From assembly GCF_900157365.1 (NCBI RefSeq), contig NZ_FUEZ01000004.1, positions 3,087,066-3,151,065 of the forward strand: a stretch of DNA of 64,000 nt, given 5' to 3'. The notes beneath the pieces are model-generated. The model was not told where the DNA came from and made no database searches. It saw nothing but the letters and a program-made list of their open reading frames with translations. Positions within the stretch are counted from its first letter, which is position 1. Each line of letters starts with the position of its first letter. Shown here in pieces: positions 1 to 8,522 of this stretch. The position numbers and the translations under genes were made by a program. The DNA comes from Mycobacterium numidiamassiliense (GTDB taxonomy: Bacteria; Actinomycetota; Actinomycetes; Mycobacteriales; Mycobacteriaceae).

Positions 1-2
1 TA

Positions 3-500
3 TTCGCGCTGGCTGCGCTGGCCGTCAGTACCCACGTGTCGGTCATGCTAGCGGGCTTCGCGGTGGGCTTGGTGATCGCGGCGGTCGGCGAACCTCGACG
101 GCTGGCGCGTCAGTTATTCGGCATCACCGAGGGGTTCTTCAGCCCGCTGTTCTTCGTTTGGCTGGGCGCCTCCCTACAGGTACGCGAGTTGGGTTCGCAC
201 CCGAAACTCATTGTGTTAGGGGTAAGCCTGGGGCTGGGTGCTGTGCTGGTGCATAGCGCAGGAAGGCTGCTCGGCCAGCCGTTGACACTCGCCGTGCTGT
301 CGGCCGCGCAGCTCGGCGTGCCGGTAGCCGCGGCCACGATCGGGACCGAGGAACACCTGCTCGTCGCGGGGGAAGCATCGGCGTTGATGTTCGGCGCCTT
401 GCTGACGATCGCCTGCGCATCGATCGCGGGCGCCTTGGCAGCGCGCGGCCAGAGCGCCGCAAACCACGATGAACCCACTGAGACCCATACGCCCACGTAA
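3..500 (+). CDS. Cation/proton antiporter, C-terminal part (5' truncated by window edge)
   Basis: The reading frame is open from base 3 and ends at the TAA at 498-500, so the gene begins before the window. The visible 165 residues are hydrophobic, with several membrane segments. Motifs such as GFFSPLFFVWLGASL resemble the last helices of CPA2 (Kef/NapA type) monovalent cation/proton antiporters, which exchange K+ or Na+ for H+ across the inner membrane. The tail (SAANHDEPTETHTPT) is polar and short, with no RCK/TrkA domain. A GTG at 36 is internal and not a credible start. The family call is moderate because only the C-terminus is visible. Confidence 0.6.
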   Translation, partial: FALAALAVSTHVSVMLAGFAVGLVIAAVGEPRRLARQLFGITEGFFSPLFFVWLGASLQVRELGSHPKLIVLGVSLGLGAVLVHSAGRLLGQPLTLAVLSAAQLGVPVAAATIGTEEHLLVAGEASALMFGALLTIACASIAGALAARGQSAANHDEPTETHTPT

Positions 501-637
501 CCTGCTGCGGCAACTGATCCCGCCGCAAGCATCGACGTATCGGTGAGCAGCCCGAGCGTACAGACCTCTAGAGCCCGCTGGATCATGTCCTGGGCCTCAT
601 CAAAGCGTCAGCGGTGCAACACGATCGCGCGCATCTA

Positions 638-675
638 GGGCCATTGGGCCCCGGGATCCCGGTGACGTAAGGCCT
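638..675. promoter_or_regulatory. Tandem DosR boxes upstream of Rv2628-like gene
   Basis: Core 638-651 reads gggccattgggccc, matching all nine fixed positions of GGGNCNNWNGNCCC. A second core at 662-675, gtgacgtaaggcct, matches seven of nine. The start-to-start distance is 24 bp, slightly more than the 22 bp seen at most other promoters here. They lie about 125-160 bp before the ATG at 801. The 501-800 interval holds no convincing gene. Confidence 0.7.
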
Positions 676-800
676 TTGGGGCTGGGACCTCGGTGTGACA
701 AGAAGCGCGACTGAAGCACTTCTCACCAGTTTCGTTCGCCTCTATTGGCCGGATCAGGCAATTGGTCGAATCGACCTCAAGGCTGATCGAGGAGGCCGCA

Positions 801-1052
801 ATGAGGTTCGTAAAGCATGTGACGCGGGTTGAGACGATCTACTGCGTCGCCGATCGCTTGCACAGTGGCCGCACAGTCCGGGTTCGCGGTCCCGAGATCG
901 CACCTACAGTATCGGGGTGGCTTGCGGATCTGGGCGCGCACAGCCCCCTGGTTGAGGATCTCGCGCGAGCGGCGTGCGTCGGTGACTGGGCGACGGCCTG
1001 CGCCGTCGGCGACCAATTATCGGTTGATGTGTTCGTTGCGGCTGCGGCTTAG
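801..1052 (+). CDS. Rv2628-like dormancy protein
   Basis: 83-residue protein of unknown function. Its sequence closely follows the C-terminal two thirds of M. tuberculosis Rv2628, a strongly DosR-induced antigen: both have an IYxVxDRxHxGRTxRV stretch, then TVSGWLxxLGxxSPL, then a GDW motif. ATG 801 is preferred over the in-frame GTG at 762 because a gaggagg ribosome binding site lies 6 nt upstream. Two DosR-like cores sit upstream. No signal peptide or membrane segment is seen. It is followed by the Rv3131-like nitroreductase on the same strand. Confidence 0.75.
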   Translation: MRFVKHVTRVETIYCVADRLHSGRTVRVRGPEIAPTVSGWLADLGAHSPLVEDLARAACVGDWATACAVGDQLSVDVFVAAAA

Positions 1053-1091
1053 CTTCCGGCGGGGTACGCCATGCGCTGCCCACACGGATCG

Positions 1092-1128
1092 TGGCACAAA
1101 GTCCTTTCGGACTGGGGACGTCATGCTC
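1092..1128. promoter_or_regulatory. Candidate degenerate DosR boxes upstream of Rv3131-like gene
   Basis: Cores at 1092-1105 (tggcacaaagtcct, six of nine fixed positions, strong right half aaagtcct) and 1115-1128 (ggggacgtcatgct region, left half gggac intact) are 23 bp apart and 65-100 bp before the ATG at 1193. Both are weak and supported mainly by position and spacing. Confidence 0.4.
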
Positions 1129-1192
1129 TCGTACAGCCAGCCCAATTCGGCCATCGTTGGCATAACAAGTTTTACTGAAGGGGCCGATAGCC

Positions 1193-2191
1193 ATGAACGT
1201 GCACTTTCCCGATACTGGCACCATCCGGACGGTGCTGGCTCTGACGTCTCGCGCTCCCTCCGTCCATAACACTCAACCGTGGCGTTGGGTGGTGGGCTCG
1301 GAGAGCCTGCATCTCTACTCCGACGCCGACCGGCAACTGCCCAATATCGATCCCGATGGACGAGATCTCATCTTGAGTTGCGGTGCGGCACTGCATCACT
1401 GCGTGACCGCCTTAGCAGCGGTTGGTTGGCGATCCAAGGTGAATCGCCTCCCGAATCCCGCCGATCCCGCACACCTTGCCTCGATCGAATTGTCTCGTTC
1501 AACCGCTGACCCAGTCGACATAGCGCTCGCCGCGGCGATCCCGCGACGGCGGACCGACCGGCGGCACTACAGTTCCTGGCCGGTGCCGGTAGGCGATATC
1601 GGTGTGATGGCCGCACGAGCCGCTCGGAACGGCGTGACGCTGTGCGAAGTCCAAGACACCGACAACCTGCATAAGATTGTGGCTCAAGCTGTCTGGGATC
1701 ACATGACCCATGATTATCTTGTCGAACTCACCGAGTGGAGTGGACGCTATGCCTCGGTGGCCGGCGTCCCGGCCCGCAACACGCCGAAATCCGACCCGAA
1801 GGCAAAAGTTCCGAGTCGGCTCTTTGCCGGTCCGGCGCTGGCAATGACATCGGGCTCGTCACCCGACGAAGACAACGCCGTAGTGCTTGCTCTGGGAACT
1901 CGGGACGACGACAGGTTGGCCCAGCTGCGCGCCGGTGAGGCCACCAGCATCGTGTTGCTCACCGCCACATCGATGGGCTTGGCGAGTTGCCCGGTCACCG
2001 AACCGCTGGAGATCAGCGAAACACGCGAGGCTGTGCGCGAGGAAATCTTTGGCGGTGGCAGCTATCCGCAGATGCTGCTGCGGGTGGGTTGGGCCCCGAT
2101 CAATGCGGACCCGTTGCCGTCGACCCCGCGACGCGAACTCTCCGAATTCGTCGAGGGGATGGCTGACCGCAAACACGACGGCGCCGAGTAG
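1193..2191 (+). CDS. Acg-family nitroreductase, Rv3131 ortholog
   Basis: 332 residues, the same length as M. tuberculosis Rv3131, a DosR-regulated member of the Acg branch of the nitroreductase superfamily (divergent FMN-binding fold, physiological substrate unknown). Shared landmarks include the N-terminal MNxHFPD, RAPSVHNTQPWRW (around 21-33), DPDGRDLILSCGAALHHC (around 53-70), RRRTDRRHYS and the C-terminal QMLLRVGWAPINADPLP. The ATG at 1193 is the only start that keeps the family N-terminus. It follows the Rv2628-like gene by 140 bp and has its own candidate promoter. Residues differ from the two Acg-like paralogs at 32.7-34.9 kb, so this is an older divergence and not a recent duplication. 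Confidence 0.88.
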   Translation: MNVHFPDTGTIRTVLALTSRAPSVHNTQPWRWVVGSESLHLYSDADRQLPNIDPDGRDLILSCGAALHHCVTALAAVGWRSKVNRLPNPADPAHLASIELSRSTADPVDIALAAAIPRRRTDRRHYSSWPVPVGDIGVMAARAARNGVTLCEVQDTDNLHKIVAQAVWDHMTHDYLVELTEWSGRYASVAGVPARNTPKSDPKAKVPSRLFAGPALAMTSGSSPDEDNAVVLALGTRDDDRLAQLRAGEATSIVLLTATSMGLASCPVTEPLEISETREAVREEIFGGGSYPQMLLRVGWAPINADPLPSTPRRELSEFVEGMADRKHDGAE

Positions 2192-2318
2192 GTCGGATTT
2201 GAAGAGCGTCCAAATTCTGCCGCGTTTCGCGCAGGTATCTTAGCCGCGCAAGTCGATCGCGAGCGGGACGCCGGTATTGAACCAATAGCGATGAACGTTG
2301 GCGCTTTGGGACCCGTAG

Positions 2319-2945
2319 TTAGCGCCGCTGCAAGACCATCACGTTGTCGGTGAGGACTGCTTGCTGCCCTGTCGGTCCGACTGCGTCGCGCTCGACCGCT
2401 GCAACTCTTGCCCGATCCCATTGAGAGTTATCGAGATTCAACGATAAGACCACCTCATCTGCGGTCGGGAACTCATGGTGATGGTGATGGTGATCCAGCT
2501 TCGACGCCCATGGCGGTGCCGCGCCATGGTCCACCACCACCAGCGTGCCGCCCGGGGCGACGGCGTCAGCTGCGCGTCGCAGCAGCCGCGCACGATCCAG
2601 CGGGACCGTCGAATGCAGAAACTGAGCCGACACCAGCTTGAATACGCCACCCGGAAAACTCTCGTTCAAATCGTGACGCTGAAGGTCAATGCGGTCCGCG
2701 AGATTGCGGGCCATGGCATCGGCCGCCGCCCGGTCCAGTGCAGTCTGCGAGATGTCCACCGCCGTCACATGCCAGCCGTGCTCGGCGAGCCACATCGCGT
2801 CGGCGCCCTCACCGCAACCGAGATCGAGCGCACGGCCCGGCGTCATCGGCTCGACTAGCTCGGCCAGACGGACGTTCACCCGTCCACTCCACACCCGATC
2901 GCGTTGACCATAGTGCTCTTCCCAACTCTGCTGTGCCTCAGACAT
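2319..2945 (-). CDS. Class I SAM-dependent methyltransferase with internal His6 run
   Basis: 208-residue Rossmann-fold methyltransferase. Motif I is ALDLGCGEGADAMWLAEHG (around 40-58) and the acidic post-I residue is in VTAVDIS. The substrate is not predictable. The start is taken at 2945 (MSEAQQSWEEHYG) because a gaggg site lies 7 nt upstream; ATG 2951 is too close to that site. Residues around 160-165 are six consecutive histidines in a DHHHHHHE context, encoded by alternating CAC/CAT, a possible metal site. It is transcribed divergently from the XRE-cupin regulator 52 bp away, an arrangement that often means the regulator controls the neighbour. Confidence 0.85.
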   Translation of the reverse strand: MSEAQQSWEEHYGQRDRVWSGRVNVRLAELVEPMTPGRALDLGCGEGADAMWLAEHGWHVTAVDISQTALDRAAADAMARNLADRIDLQRHDLNESFPGGVFKLVSAQFLHSTVPLDRARLLRRAADAVAPGGTLVVVDHGAAPPWASKLDHHHHHHEFPTADEVVLSLNLDNSQWDRARVAAVERDAVGPTGQQAVLTDNVMVLQRR

Positions 2946-2997
2946 TCCCATACCCTCACGGTGCCCGCGGCTAGAGGCTGTGGCAAGGTTTCTTGCC

Positions 2998-3567
2998 ATG
3001 CAGGCAAAAGACAGCGTCGATGTGGTGGTGCGGCGGCGACTGCGCGAGCTTCGCATGCAGCGCGGCCTAACCCTTGAGGACGTCGCGCAGGAAGCGGGGA
3101 TCGACGTGTCCACCCTGAGCCGCCTGGAGTCGGGGAAACGGCGGCTGGCCCTGGATCACCTGCCGAGACTGGCGGCGGCACTTTCCGTCAGCACCGACGA
3201 GCTGGTGCGAGAACCCGCGGCCGAAGACCCGCGCGTGCAGGGCACCTCACACACCCGCGACGGCGTGACGTACTGGCCGCTCACCCGGCAGGGCCCCGGC
3301 GGCGGGCTGCACACGTTCAAGATCCGGGTCAGTCCCCGCCGTCGCACGGCGCCCACCGGGCTACCCGTGCATGAAGGCCAGGAGTGGATCTACGTGCTGT
3401 CGGGTCGATTGCGGCTTGTCCTCGGAGAGCGCGATTTCACCATCCAACCCGGTGAAGCCGTCGAGTTCTCGACATGGACGCCGCACTGGTTCGGCGTGGT
3501 CGACGGTCCGGTGGAGGCGATCATGATGTTCGGGCCGCATGGCGAACGGCTGCACCTGCACCGCTGA
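2998..3567 (+). CDS. XRE-family transcriptional regulator with C-terminal cupin domain
   Basis: 189 residues. An N-terminal helix-turn-helix of the lambda-repressor/XRE type (LRELRMQRGLTLEDVAQEAG ... STLSRLESGKR, around 14-50) is joined to a C-terminal cupin barrel (around 95-185, with HEGQEWIYVLSGRLRL and a GEAVEF turn). Proteins of this design bind DNA and sense a small ligand or metal through the cupin. ATG 2998 is chosen; upstream in-frame starts would overlap the divergent methyltransferase promoter. The 52-bp gap suggests control of itself and the methyltransferase. No DosR-like core was found here. Confidence 0.87.
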   Translation: MQAKDSVDVVVRRRLRELRMQRGLTLEDVAQEAGIDVSTLSRLESGKRRLALDHLPRLAAALSVSTDELVREPAAEDPRVQGTSHTRDGVTYWPLTRQGPGGGLHTFKIRVSPRRRTAPTGLPVHEGQEWIYVLSGRLRLVLGERDFTIQPGEAVEFSTWTPHWFGVVDGPVEAIMMFGPHGERLHLHR

Positions 3568-3743
3568 TTCACACCGAGCACGTCGACGTCCTAAACAGAC
3601 AATCACCCCGCGCCGCGCTGGCCCGCACCCGCGCCACGTTCGAGAAGGGCACGCTCGTCGAACGACCGGATGATTGAGGAGGTGACCAGCAAGTCGCGTC
3701 CGATCCACAGGTCATGACTATTCATCTGCGTGCTGCTGATCTG

Positions 3744-3779
3744 ATGACTCCGGGCCTCGGCGTGCGGGTCCAACGACTC
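3744..3779. promoter_or_regulatory. Tandem DosR boxes upstream of Rv1733c-like gene and hydrogenase operon
   Basis: Core 3766-3779 gggtccaacgactc matches eight of nine fixed positions. A weaker core at 3744-3757, atgactccgggcct, matches five of nine and is placed exactly 22 bp upstream. They are 63-98 bp before ATG 3842. Since the hydrogenase genes follow in the same direction with no other visible box, this is the likely promoter for the whole block. The remaining 3568-3743 stretch contains no supported gene. Confidence 0.7.
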
Positions 3780-3841
3780 TAGATGCTGGAACCACGCCGG
3801 ACAGACTATTGACGCTGACACATAGAAATCGTTGCTGCTCA

Positions 3842-4433
3842 ATGGAGTTTGTGATGGAGACGTTCACATTAGACCCGCGCTGCTGGCGGATAGGCGTCAT
3901 CCTGAGCCCCAACCCGTTGATTCGGCGCGTAGGCCGTGTTGAAGCATTGGTCACGCTCGTTGCACTCGGTGTGGCGTTGCTGGCGATACCTGTCGCGGTT
4001 GTAGTGGGCGCCGCGATTTACGGCATCCACGCCCATCTCTACGCGCAGGAGGCCCGTGAGCGACACGCTGTCATGGCAACCGTTACCGACTCCTGGAGCG
4101 ATGGCTTGGGCAGCATTGTTGTGCAAGTGAAATGGCCGGTCGCAGCCGGCGAGCGTACGGGCCGGCTTGAAGTCGCTAATGCAGCACGGGAGGGAGATCG
4201 CGCCCAAATGTGGGTGGACAAGGAGGGCAATCAGGCAGGCACCGCCATCTCCGAGGTGGCAAGCACTGGGCGACGCACTTGCCACAACTATGTCGGCGTT
4301 GCTGATCGTCGGTGCTGGACTGACATCTCTGGTCGTCGCCGCGAGCTCGCAGCTTGACCAGGCCCGCGACGCCCAATGGGAACGTTCAATGACATGGTTG
4401 CAAGAAGACGGCGGCCGGACGAATCAGTATTGA
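3842..4433 (+). pseudogene. Rv1733c-like membrane protein, frameshifted
   Basis: The N-terminal frame, from ATG 3842 or the better spaced ATG 3854, encodes a protein resembling DosR-regulated Rv1733c: NPLIRRVGRVEALVTL followed by a membrane helix, YAQEARERHAVMATV, and a central extracytoplasmic segment ending MWVDKEGNQAG. Near 4260-4265 homology jumps to the next frame (+1), which supplies the expected second helix (LATTMSALLIVGAGLTSLV) and the tail to the stop at 4431-4433. Removing one A near 4263 would restore a single protein of about 195 residues. This is either a true pseudogene or a sequencing indel. Rv1733c function is unknown beyond being a membrane protein and T-cell antigen. Confidence 0.75.
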
Positions 4434-4496
4434 CGAATGTCGTGTTCCCGAGAGGGGACGACGCACTATGCACCAAACGGGAAATGGGCGGATGAT

Positions 4497-5624
4497 ATGT
4501 CGATGAGCGGATCCGGTGATCCCCCTACCGTTTTCTTCGATGCAGCCGGGATGCACCGCCTTGTTGAGGTGCTGATCGAGCGAGGATATCGCGTCGTCGG
4601 TCCGACGTTGCGCGACAACGCAATCGTGCTTGCAGAGCTGGAGTCGGCGGCCGACCTTCCGTCCGGCTGGGGCGTTGATGTAGGTCCGGGGCACTATCGC
4701 GTGCGCCGTCGCGACGACGACGCGGTATTCGGCCATTCCGCCGGCCCGCAGTCCTGGAAGCAATTCCTTCATCCACCGCGGCAGCGAGTGTGGGCAGGCA
4801 CCCGGAACGGGGCGAGTAGCGCCCAATCCGAAGACGAGGTCCCGCGATACGCATTTCTTGGTGTGCGGGGATGCGACCTGGCCGCAATCAACACCTTGGA
4901 TCGGGTGCTCGGCCGCTCCGAGTACCCGGATAGCTCCTACGTCGGCCGCCGTCGGCAGGCCTTCATCGTCGCGGTGAATTGCACCGAACCGGGCGGGTTG
5001 TGCTTCTGCGCTTCGATGGGCACCGGTCCCGCCGTCGGACCAGGCTACGACCTCGCCTTGACCGAGCGTCTGGACAGCGACACGCCGTCGTACCTTGTCG
5101 CCATCGGAAGTCAGGACGGCGCCGACGTGCTCGCGGCGGTGTCTCACCGGGCTGCGGACAGCGAGGAAATCGATTGTGCCCGTGCCGATGTCGAGGCGGC
5201 CGCCGATAAGATGGGCCGCCAGATGCCGAAAACGGATCTGCGAAACCTGCTGATTGAGTCACGCGAGTCGCCACAGTGGGACGAGGTTGCCAGTCGCTGT
5301 CTGACCTGCGGCAACTGCACAATGGTGTGCCCGACGTGCTTTTGCACCAGCACCGAGGACGTCAGCGATCTGACCGGTGATCATGCCGAGCGGTGGCGGC
5401 ACTGGGCGTCGTGTTTCGAGATCGATTTCACCTTTGTCCATGGTGGCGGCAGCGTCCGCCAATCCGGCGCGTCGCGGTACCGGCATTGGCTGACTCACAA
5501 GCTGAGTACCTGGCACGACCAGTTCGACATGTCCGGCTGCGTCGGCTGCGGGCGATGCATCGCCTGGTGTCCCACCGGTATCGACATCACCGAAGAAATG
5601 AACAAGATGGCCGACGATGACTGA
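4497..5624 (+). CDS. hyhB: Group 3b [NiFe]-hydrogenase iron-sulfur (beta) subunit
   Basis: About 375 residues, matching the beta subunit of sulfhydrogenase-like group 3b hydrogenases. It relays electrons between the hydrogenase module and the flavin subunit. The C-terminal half has two ferredoxin-type clusters, CLTCGNCTMVCPTCFC and CVGCGRCIAWCPTGID. The N-terminal region carries further cysteines (RGCDLAAINTLDRVL, GLCFCASMGTGP). Start 4497 is chosen because the residues before it look non-family; 4503 is an alternative. It begins 63 nt after the Rv1733c-like remnant and overlaps the next gene by 8 nt. It is the first gene of a five-gene operon. Confidence 0.9.
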   Translation: MSMSGSGDPPTVFFDAAGMHRLVEVLIERGYRVVGPTLRDNAIVLAELESAADLPSGWGVDVGPGHYRVRRRDDDAVFGHSAGPQSWKQFLHPPRQRVWAGTRNGASSAQSEDEVPRYAFLGVRGCDLAAINTLDRVLGRSEYPDSSYVGRRRQAFIVAVNCTEPGGLCFCASMGTGPAVGPGYDLALTERLDSDTPSYLVAIGSQDGADVLAAVSHRAADSEEIDCARADVEAAADKMGRQMPKTDLRNLLIESRESPQWDEVASRCLTCGNCTMVCPTCFCTSTEDVSDLTGDHAERWRHWASCFEIDFTFVHGGGSVRQSGASRYRHWLTHKLSTWHDQFDMSGCVGCGRCIAWCPTGIDITEEMNKMADDD

Positions 5625-6474
5625 CGGGGCGATCGGCGTCGCGTCGACGACGTCGGCGATGGCGCCGGTCCCGTATCGGGTGCGCAATCGCGTTGTGGAG
5701 AGCCCGGATTCGGCGACGTTATGCCTGGAGCCGGTCGGCGAGGCACTGCGGTCACCGGAGCCGGGCGAATTCATGATGCTCTACGCGTTCGGTGTCGGCG
5801 AAGCGGCGATCTCGATCAGTGGCGATCCCACCGTCACCGACGGTTCGATCACCCACACGATCCGCGCTGTCGGCGCGGTGAGCCGAGCCTTGCACGATGC
5901 CCAACCGGACACTGTGGTCGGGGTGCGGGGTCCATTCGGCACCGCCTGGGGGTTGGCCGAGGCCGCCGGCCGGGATTTGGTCATGGTCGCGGGCGGGGTG
6001 GGGCTGTGCCCGTTGCGTCCGGCAATCCTTGGCGCGTTGGCGCAGCGGGCACGCTACGGCAAGGTGATGCTCGTCGTGGGTGCCCGCTCACGGGCTGACT
6101 TTGTCTTCGCGGCTCAACTCGAAAAATGGGCCCAAGACCCGCGGATCGAACTACATCTGGTCGTCGACGCCCCGACACGTGGTTGGAGCGGCGAGGTCGG
6201 CTTGGTCACTGCTCCGTTGAACCGCCTAGAGTTGAATGCCGATCGCACCACCGCTTTCTTGTGCGGGCCGGAGCCGATGCTGCGCTTCGGGGCTGAGGCC
6301 TTGGTGGCGAAAGACGTTGCTGCCCATAATATTCGCGTTTCACTCGAACGTAACATGCAGTGCGGAATCGGTTGGTGCGGCCATTGTCAGCTGGGACCGT
6401 TACTGCTGTGCCGCGACGGGCCTGTCGTCGGGTATGACGTCGCCGGGCCGCTGCTGAAGGTGAAGGAGCTTTAA
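5617..6474 (+). CDS. hyhG: Group 3b [NiFe]-hydrogenase FAD/NAD(P)-binding (gamma) subunit
   Basis: 285 residues of the ferredoxin-NADP reductase superfamily as used in hydrogenase/sulfhydrogenase gamma subunits. An N-terminal FAD-binding barrel (around 15-100) is followed by a nucleotide-binding domain with MVAGGVGLCPLRPAI (around 122-136) and FLCGPEPML (around 211). The C-terminal [2Fe-2S] site has cysteines in CGIGWCGHCQLG and LLLCRDGP. It passes electrons between NAD(P)H and the iron-sulfur subunit in the cytoplasm. ATG 5617 overlaps the stop of the beta gene, and the small-subunit gene starts immediately after its stop. Confidence 0.92.
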   Translation: MTDGAIGVASTTSAMAPVPYRVRNRVVESPDSATLCLEPVGEALRSPEPGEFMMLYAFGVGEAAISISGDPTVTDGSITHTIRAVGAVSRALHDAQPDTVVGVRGPFGTAWGLAEAAGRDLVMVAGGVGLCPLRPAILGALAQRARYGKVMLVVGARSRADFVFAAQLEKWAQDPRIELHLVVDAPTRGWSGEVGLVTAPLNRLELNADRTTAFLCGPEPMLRFGAEALVAKDVAAHNIRVSLERNMQCGIGWCGHCQLGPLLLCRDGPVVGYDVAGPLLKVKEL

Positions 6475-7233
6475 ATGAGCCGACCCACTCTGGCGGTGTG
6501 GAAGTTCGCCTCGTGCGATGGTTGCCAGCTGACGCTACTGGACTGCGAGGACGAGCTACTCACCCTCGCCGACCAGGTGGAGATCGCGAACTTTGCCGAG
6601 GCTTCCAGTGCAATGGTTGGCGGGCCGTACGACGTGTCGCTGGTCGAGGGCTCGATCACTACCCGGCGCGATGAGCAACGCATCCGCGAGATCCGAGACC
6701 AATCGAAACTGCTCATTACCATCGGCGCATGCGCGACGGCCGGGGGAGTGCAAGCGTTGCGCAACTTCGCCGACGTCGCTGAGTTCACCTCGGTGGTTTA
6801 TGCCATGCCGGAGTACATCGACACACTGGCAACTTCCACGCCGGCGTCTACGCACGTCAAGGTTGATTATCAGATCCCGGGTTGCCCGATTGACCGCGGA
6901 CAGCTGCTCGACACTCTCGCGGCGGTACTGATCGGACGCAAACCGCGGCTGCCGGCCAAGACGGTGTGCACCGAATGCAAACTCAGCGGAGTGACGTGTG
7001 TGATTGTCGCCGAAGGCATCCCGTGTCTTGGCCCGGTCACCCACGCTGGCTGCGGAGCACTGTGCCCCAGGCATCACCGCGGCTGCTATGGCTGTTTCGG
7101 CCCGTCGGCGGTGCCAAGAACCGCGACGTTGATCCCGCTGCTGCGCCGCGATGGGATGTCCGACGGCGACGTTGACCGCGTGTTCTCGACCTTCAACGTC
7201 GCCAGTTTCACCGCTGAGCGGAGCAAGCAGTGA
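6475..7233 (+). CDS. hyhS: Group 3b [NiFe]-hydrogenase small (delta) subunit
   Basis: 252 residues. The N-terminal WKFASCDGCQLTLLD (cysteines at 14 and 17) is the proximal [4Fe-4S] motif of group 3 small subunits. It is followed by TIGACATAGGVQ and GCPIDRGQLL with further ligands, and a cysteine-rich C-terminal part (CTECKLSGVTC, CLGPVTHAGCGALCP, GCYGCFGP) that can hold two more clusters. There is no twin-arginine signal or C-terminal anchor, as expected for a cytoplasmic bidirectional enzyme. ATG 6475 starts directly after the gamma-subunit stop. The stop overlaps the GTG of the large-subunit gene by four bases. Confidence 0.93.
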   Translation: MSRPTLAVWKFASCDGCQLTLLDCEDELLTLADQVEIANFAEASSAMVGGPYDVSLVEGSITTRRDEQRIREIRDQSKLLITIGACATAGGVQALRNFADVAEFTSVVYAMPEYIDTLATSTPASTHVKVDYQIPGCPIDRGQLLDTLAAVLIGRKPRLPAKTVCTECKLSGVTCVIVAEGIPCLGPVTHAGCGALCPRHHRGCYGCFGPSAVPRTATLIPLLRRDGMSDGDVDRVFSTFNVASFTAERSKQ

Positions 7234-8522
7234 CTCCAGAGACTCGCACGCTGAGCGTCGGCACATTGGCGCGCGTGGAAGGCGAAGGCGCGCTGCACGT
7301 CACGCTCAAGGATGGCGAACTGGAAGGTGTCGAGCTCAATATTTATGAGCCGCCAAGGTTTTTCGAGGCGTTCTTACGCGGACGCGCGTACACCGAGCCA
7401 CCTGACCTGACCGCGCGGATCTGCGGAATCTGCCCGGTCGCCTACCAAGTCAGTGCCTGCAATGCGATCGAAGAAGCCTGCGGCGTCCAGGTCGACGACG
7501 ATCTCGTTGCGCTCCGGCGACTGCTGTATTGCGGTGAATGGATCAACAGTCACGCTCTGCACATCTACCTGTTGCACGCGCCGGACTTCCTCGGCTACCC
7601 GGACATAGTCGGCATGAGCCGCGACCACGCTGAGGTCGTCGAGCGTGGGCTCTCGCTGAAGAAGGCCGGCAACCGGCTGATGGAGTTCGTTGGAGGGCGG
7701 GCAATACACCCTGTCAATGTGCGGCTGGGTGGGTTCTATTCCGTGCCAGCCCGATTGGAGTTCAGGCCGATCGCCGAACAGTTGCGCCGGGCGCTGGACA
7801 GCGCAGTGGCCACCGTCGAGTGGGTAGCCGGGTTCGACTTCCCCGATGTCGAGCTCGATCATGAGTTCTTGGCACTTACGGCATCCGGCCGGTACCCGAT
7901 CGAGAATGGCACCATTGCGCGCAGTGGCGGCCCATCGTTTGCGGTGGCCGATTTCACCAACCACGTCGCCGAGTCACAGGTGCCGTACTCCACTGCCCTG
8001 CACGCGACACTCGACGGCGGCCGCCATCTGACCGGACCGTTGGCGCGGTATTCGCTGAACTCGCCAGCGCTGTCGCCGATCGCTGCGCAGGCGGCCGCAG
8101 ACGCGGGGTTGTTGTCCGAATGTCGAAATCCCTTTCGCAGCATCATTGTTCGTGCTGTCGAAGTGGTCTATGCCATCGAGGAGGCGCTGCGGATCATCGA
8201 GGAATACCAGCGTCCGTCGCGCCCATTTGTCGATGTTCCCGCCCGGGCCGGCGTCGGGCATGGCGTCAGTGAGGCACCCCGCGGCCTGCTGTATCACCGA
8301 TACCGGATCGATGAGGACGGGCTGGTTTCCGCGGCGACCATCATTCCGCCGACTTCGCAGAACCAGGCAGCCATCGAGGCCGACTTGGCCCGTATCGTCT
8401 CCGACAATCTGTCTCTCGATGATGCCGCGCTGACCACGCTGTGCGAGCGATTGATCCGTAGCTACGACCCTTGCATCTCATGCTCGACACACTTTTTGAC
8501 GTTGACGGTGCAGCGTACGTGA
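7230..8522 (+). CDS. hyhL: Group 3b [NiFe]-hydrogenase large (alpha) subunit
   Basis: 430 residues, the catalytic subunit. The L1 motif RICGICPVAYQ supplies nickel ligands C65 and C68. The L2 motif DPCISCSTH near the C-terminus supplies C415 and C418. After H421 comes a nine-residue tail, the usual site of processing by a maturation protease once nickel is inserted. GTG 7230 overlaps the hyhS stop (GTGA), giving translational coupling. Group 3b enzymes couple NAD(P)H oxidation to proton reduction, or the reverse, and fit disposal of reductant when respiration stops. No Hyp maturation genes are in the window, so they must be elsewhere. Confidence 0.94.
   Translation: MTPETRTLSVGTLARVEGEGALHVTLKDGELEGVELNIYEPPRFFEAFLRGRAYTEPPDLTARICGICPVAYQVSACNAIEEACGVQVDDDLVALRRLLYCGEWINSHALHIYLLHAPDFLGYPDIVGMSRDHAEVVERGLSLKKAGNRLMEFVGGRAIHPVNVRLGGFYSVPARLEFRPIAEQLRRALDSAVATVEWVAGFDFPDVELDHEFLALTASGRYPIENGTIARSGGPSFAVADFTNHVAESQVPYSTALHATLDGGRHLTGPLARYSLNSPALSPIAAQAAADAGLLSECRNPFRSIIVRAVEVVYAIEEALRIIEEYQRPSRPFVDVPARAGVGHGVSEAPRGLLYHRYRIDEDGLVSAATIIPPTSQNQAAIEADLARIVSDNLSLDDAALTTLCERLIRSYDPCISCSTHFLTLTVQRT

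Noticed and set aside
676..690. ttggggctgggacct as an additional DosR core
   Set aside because: The centre W and the right-hand CCC are missing, and better cores lie at 638 and 662.
1100..1115. Palindrome agtcctttcggact as a DosR box
   Set aside because: Its half-sites are in the opposite order (AGTCC...GGACT) from the DosR core; only the flanking half-sites were kept, as a weak candidate.
3568..3743. Short frames between the XRE regulator and the Rv1733c-like gene, such as one with a gaggag site near 3676
   Set aside because: They stop within about a dozen codons or resemble nothing.
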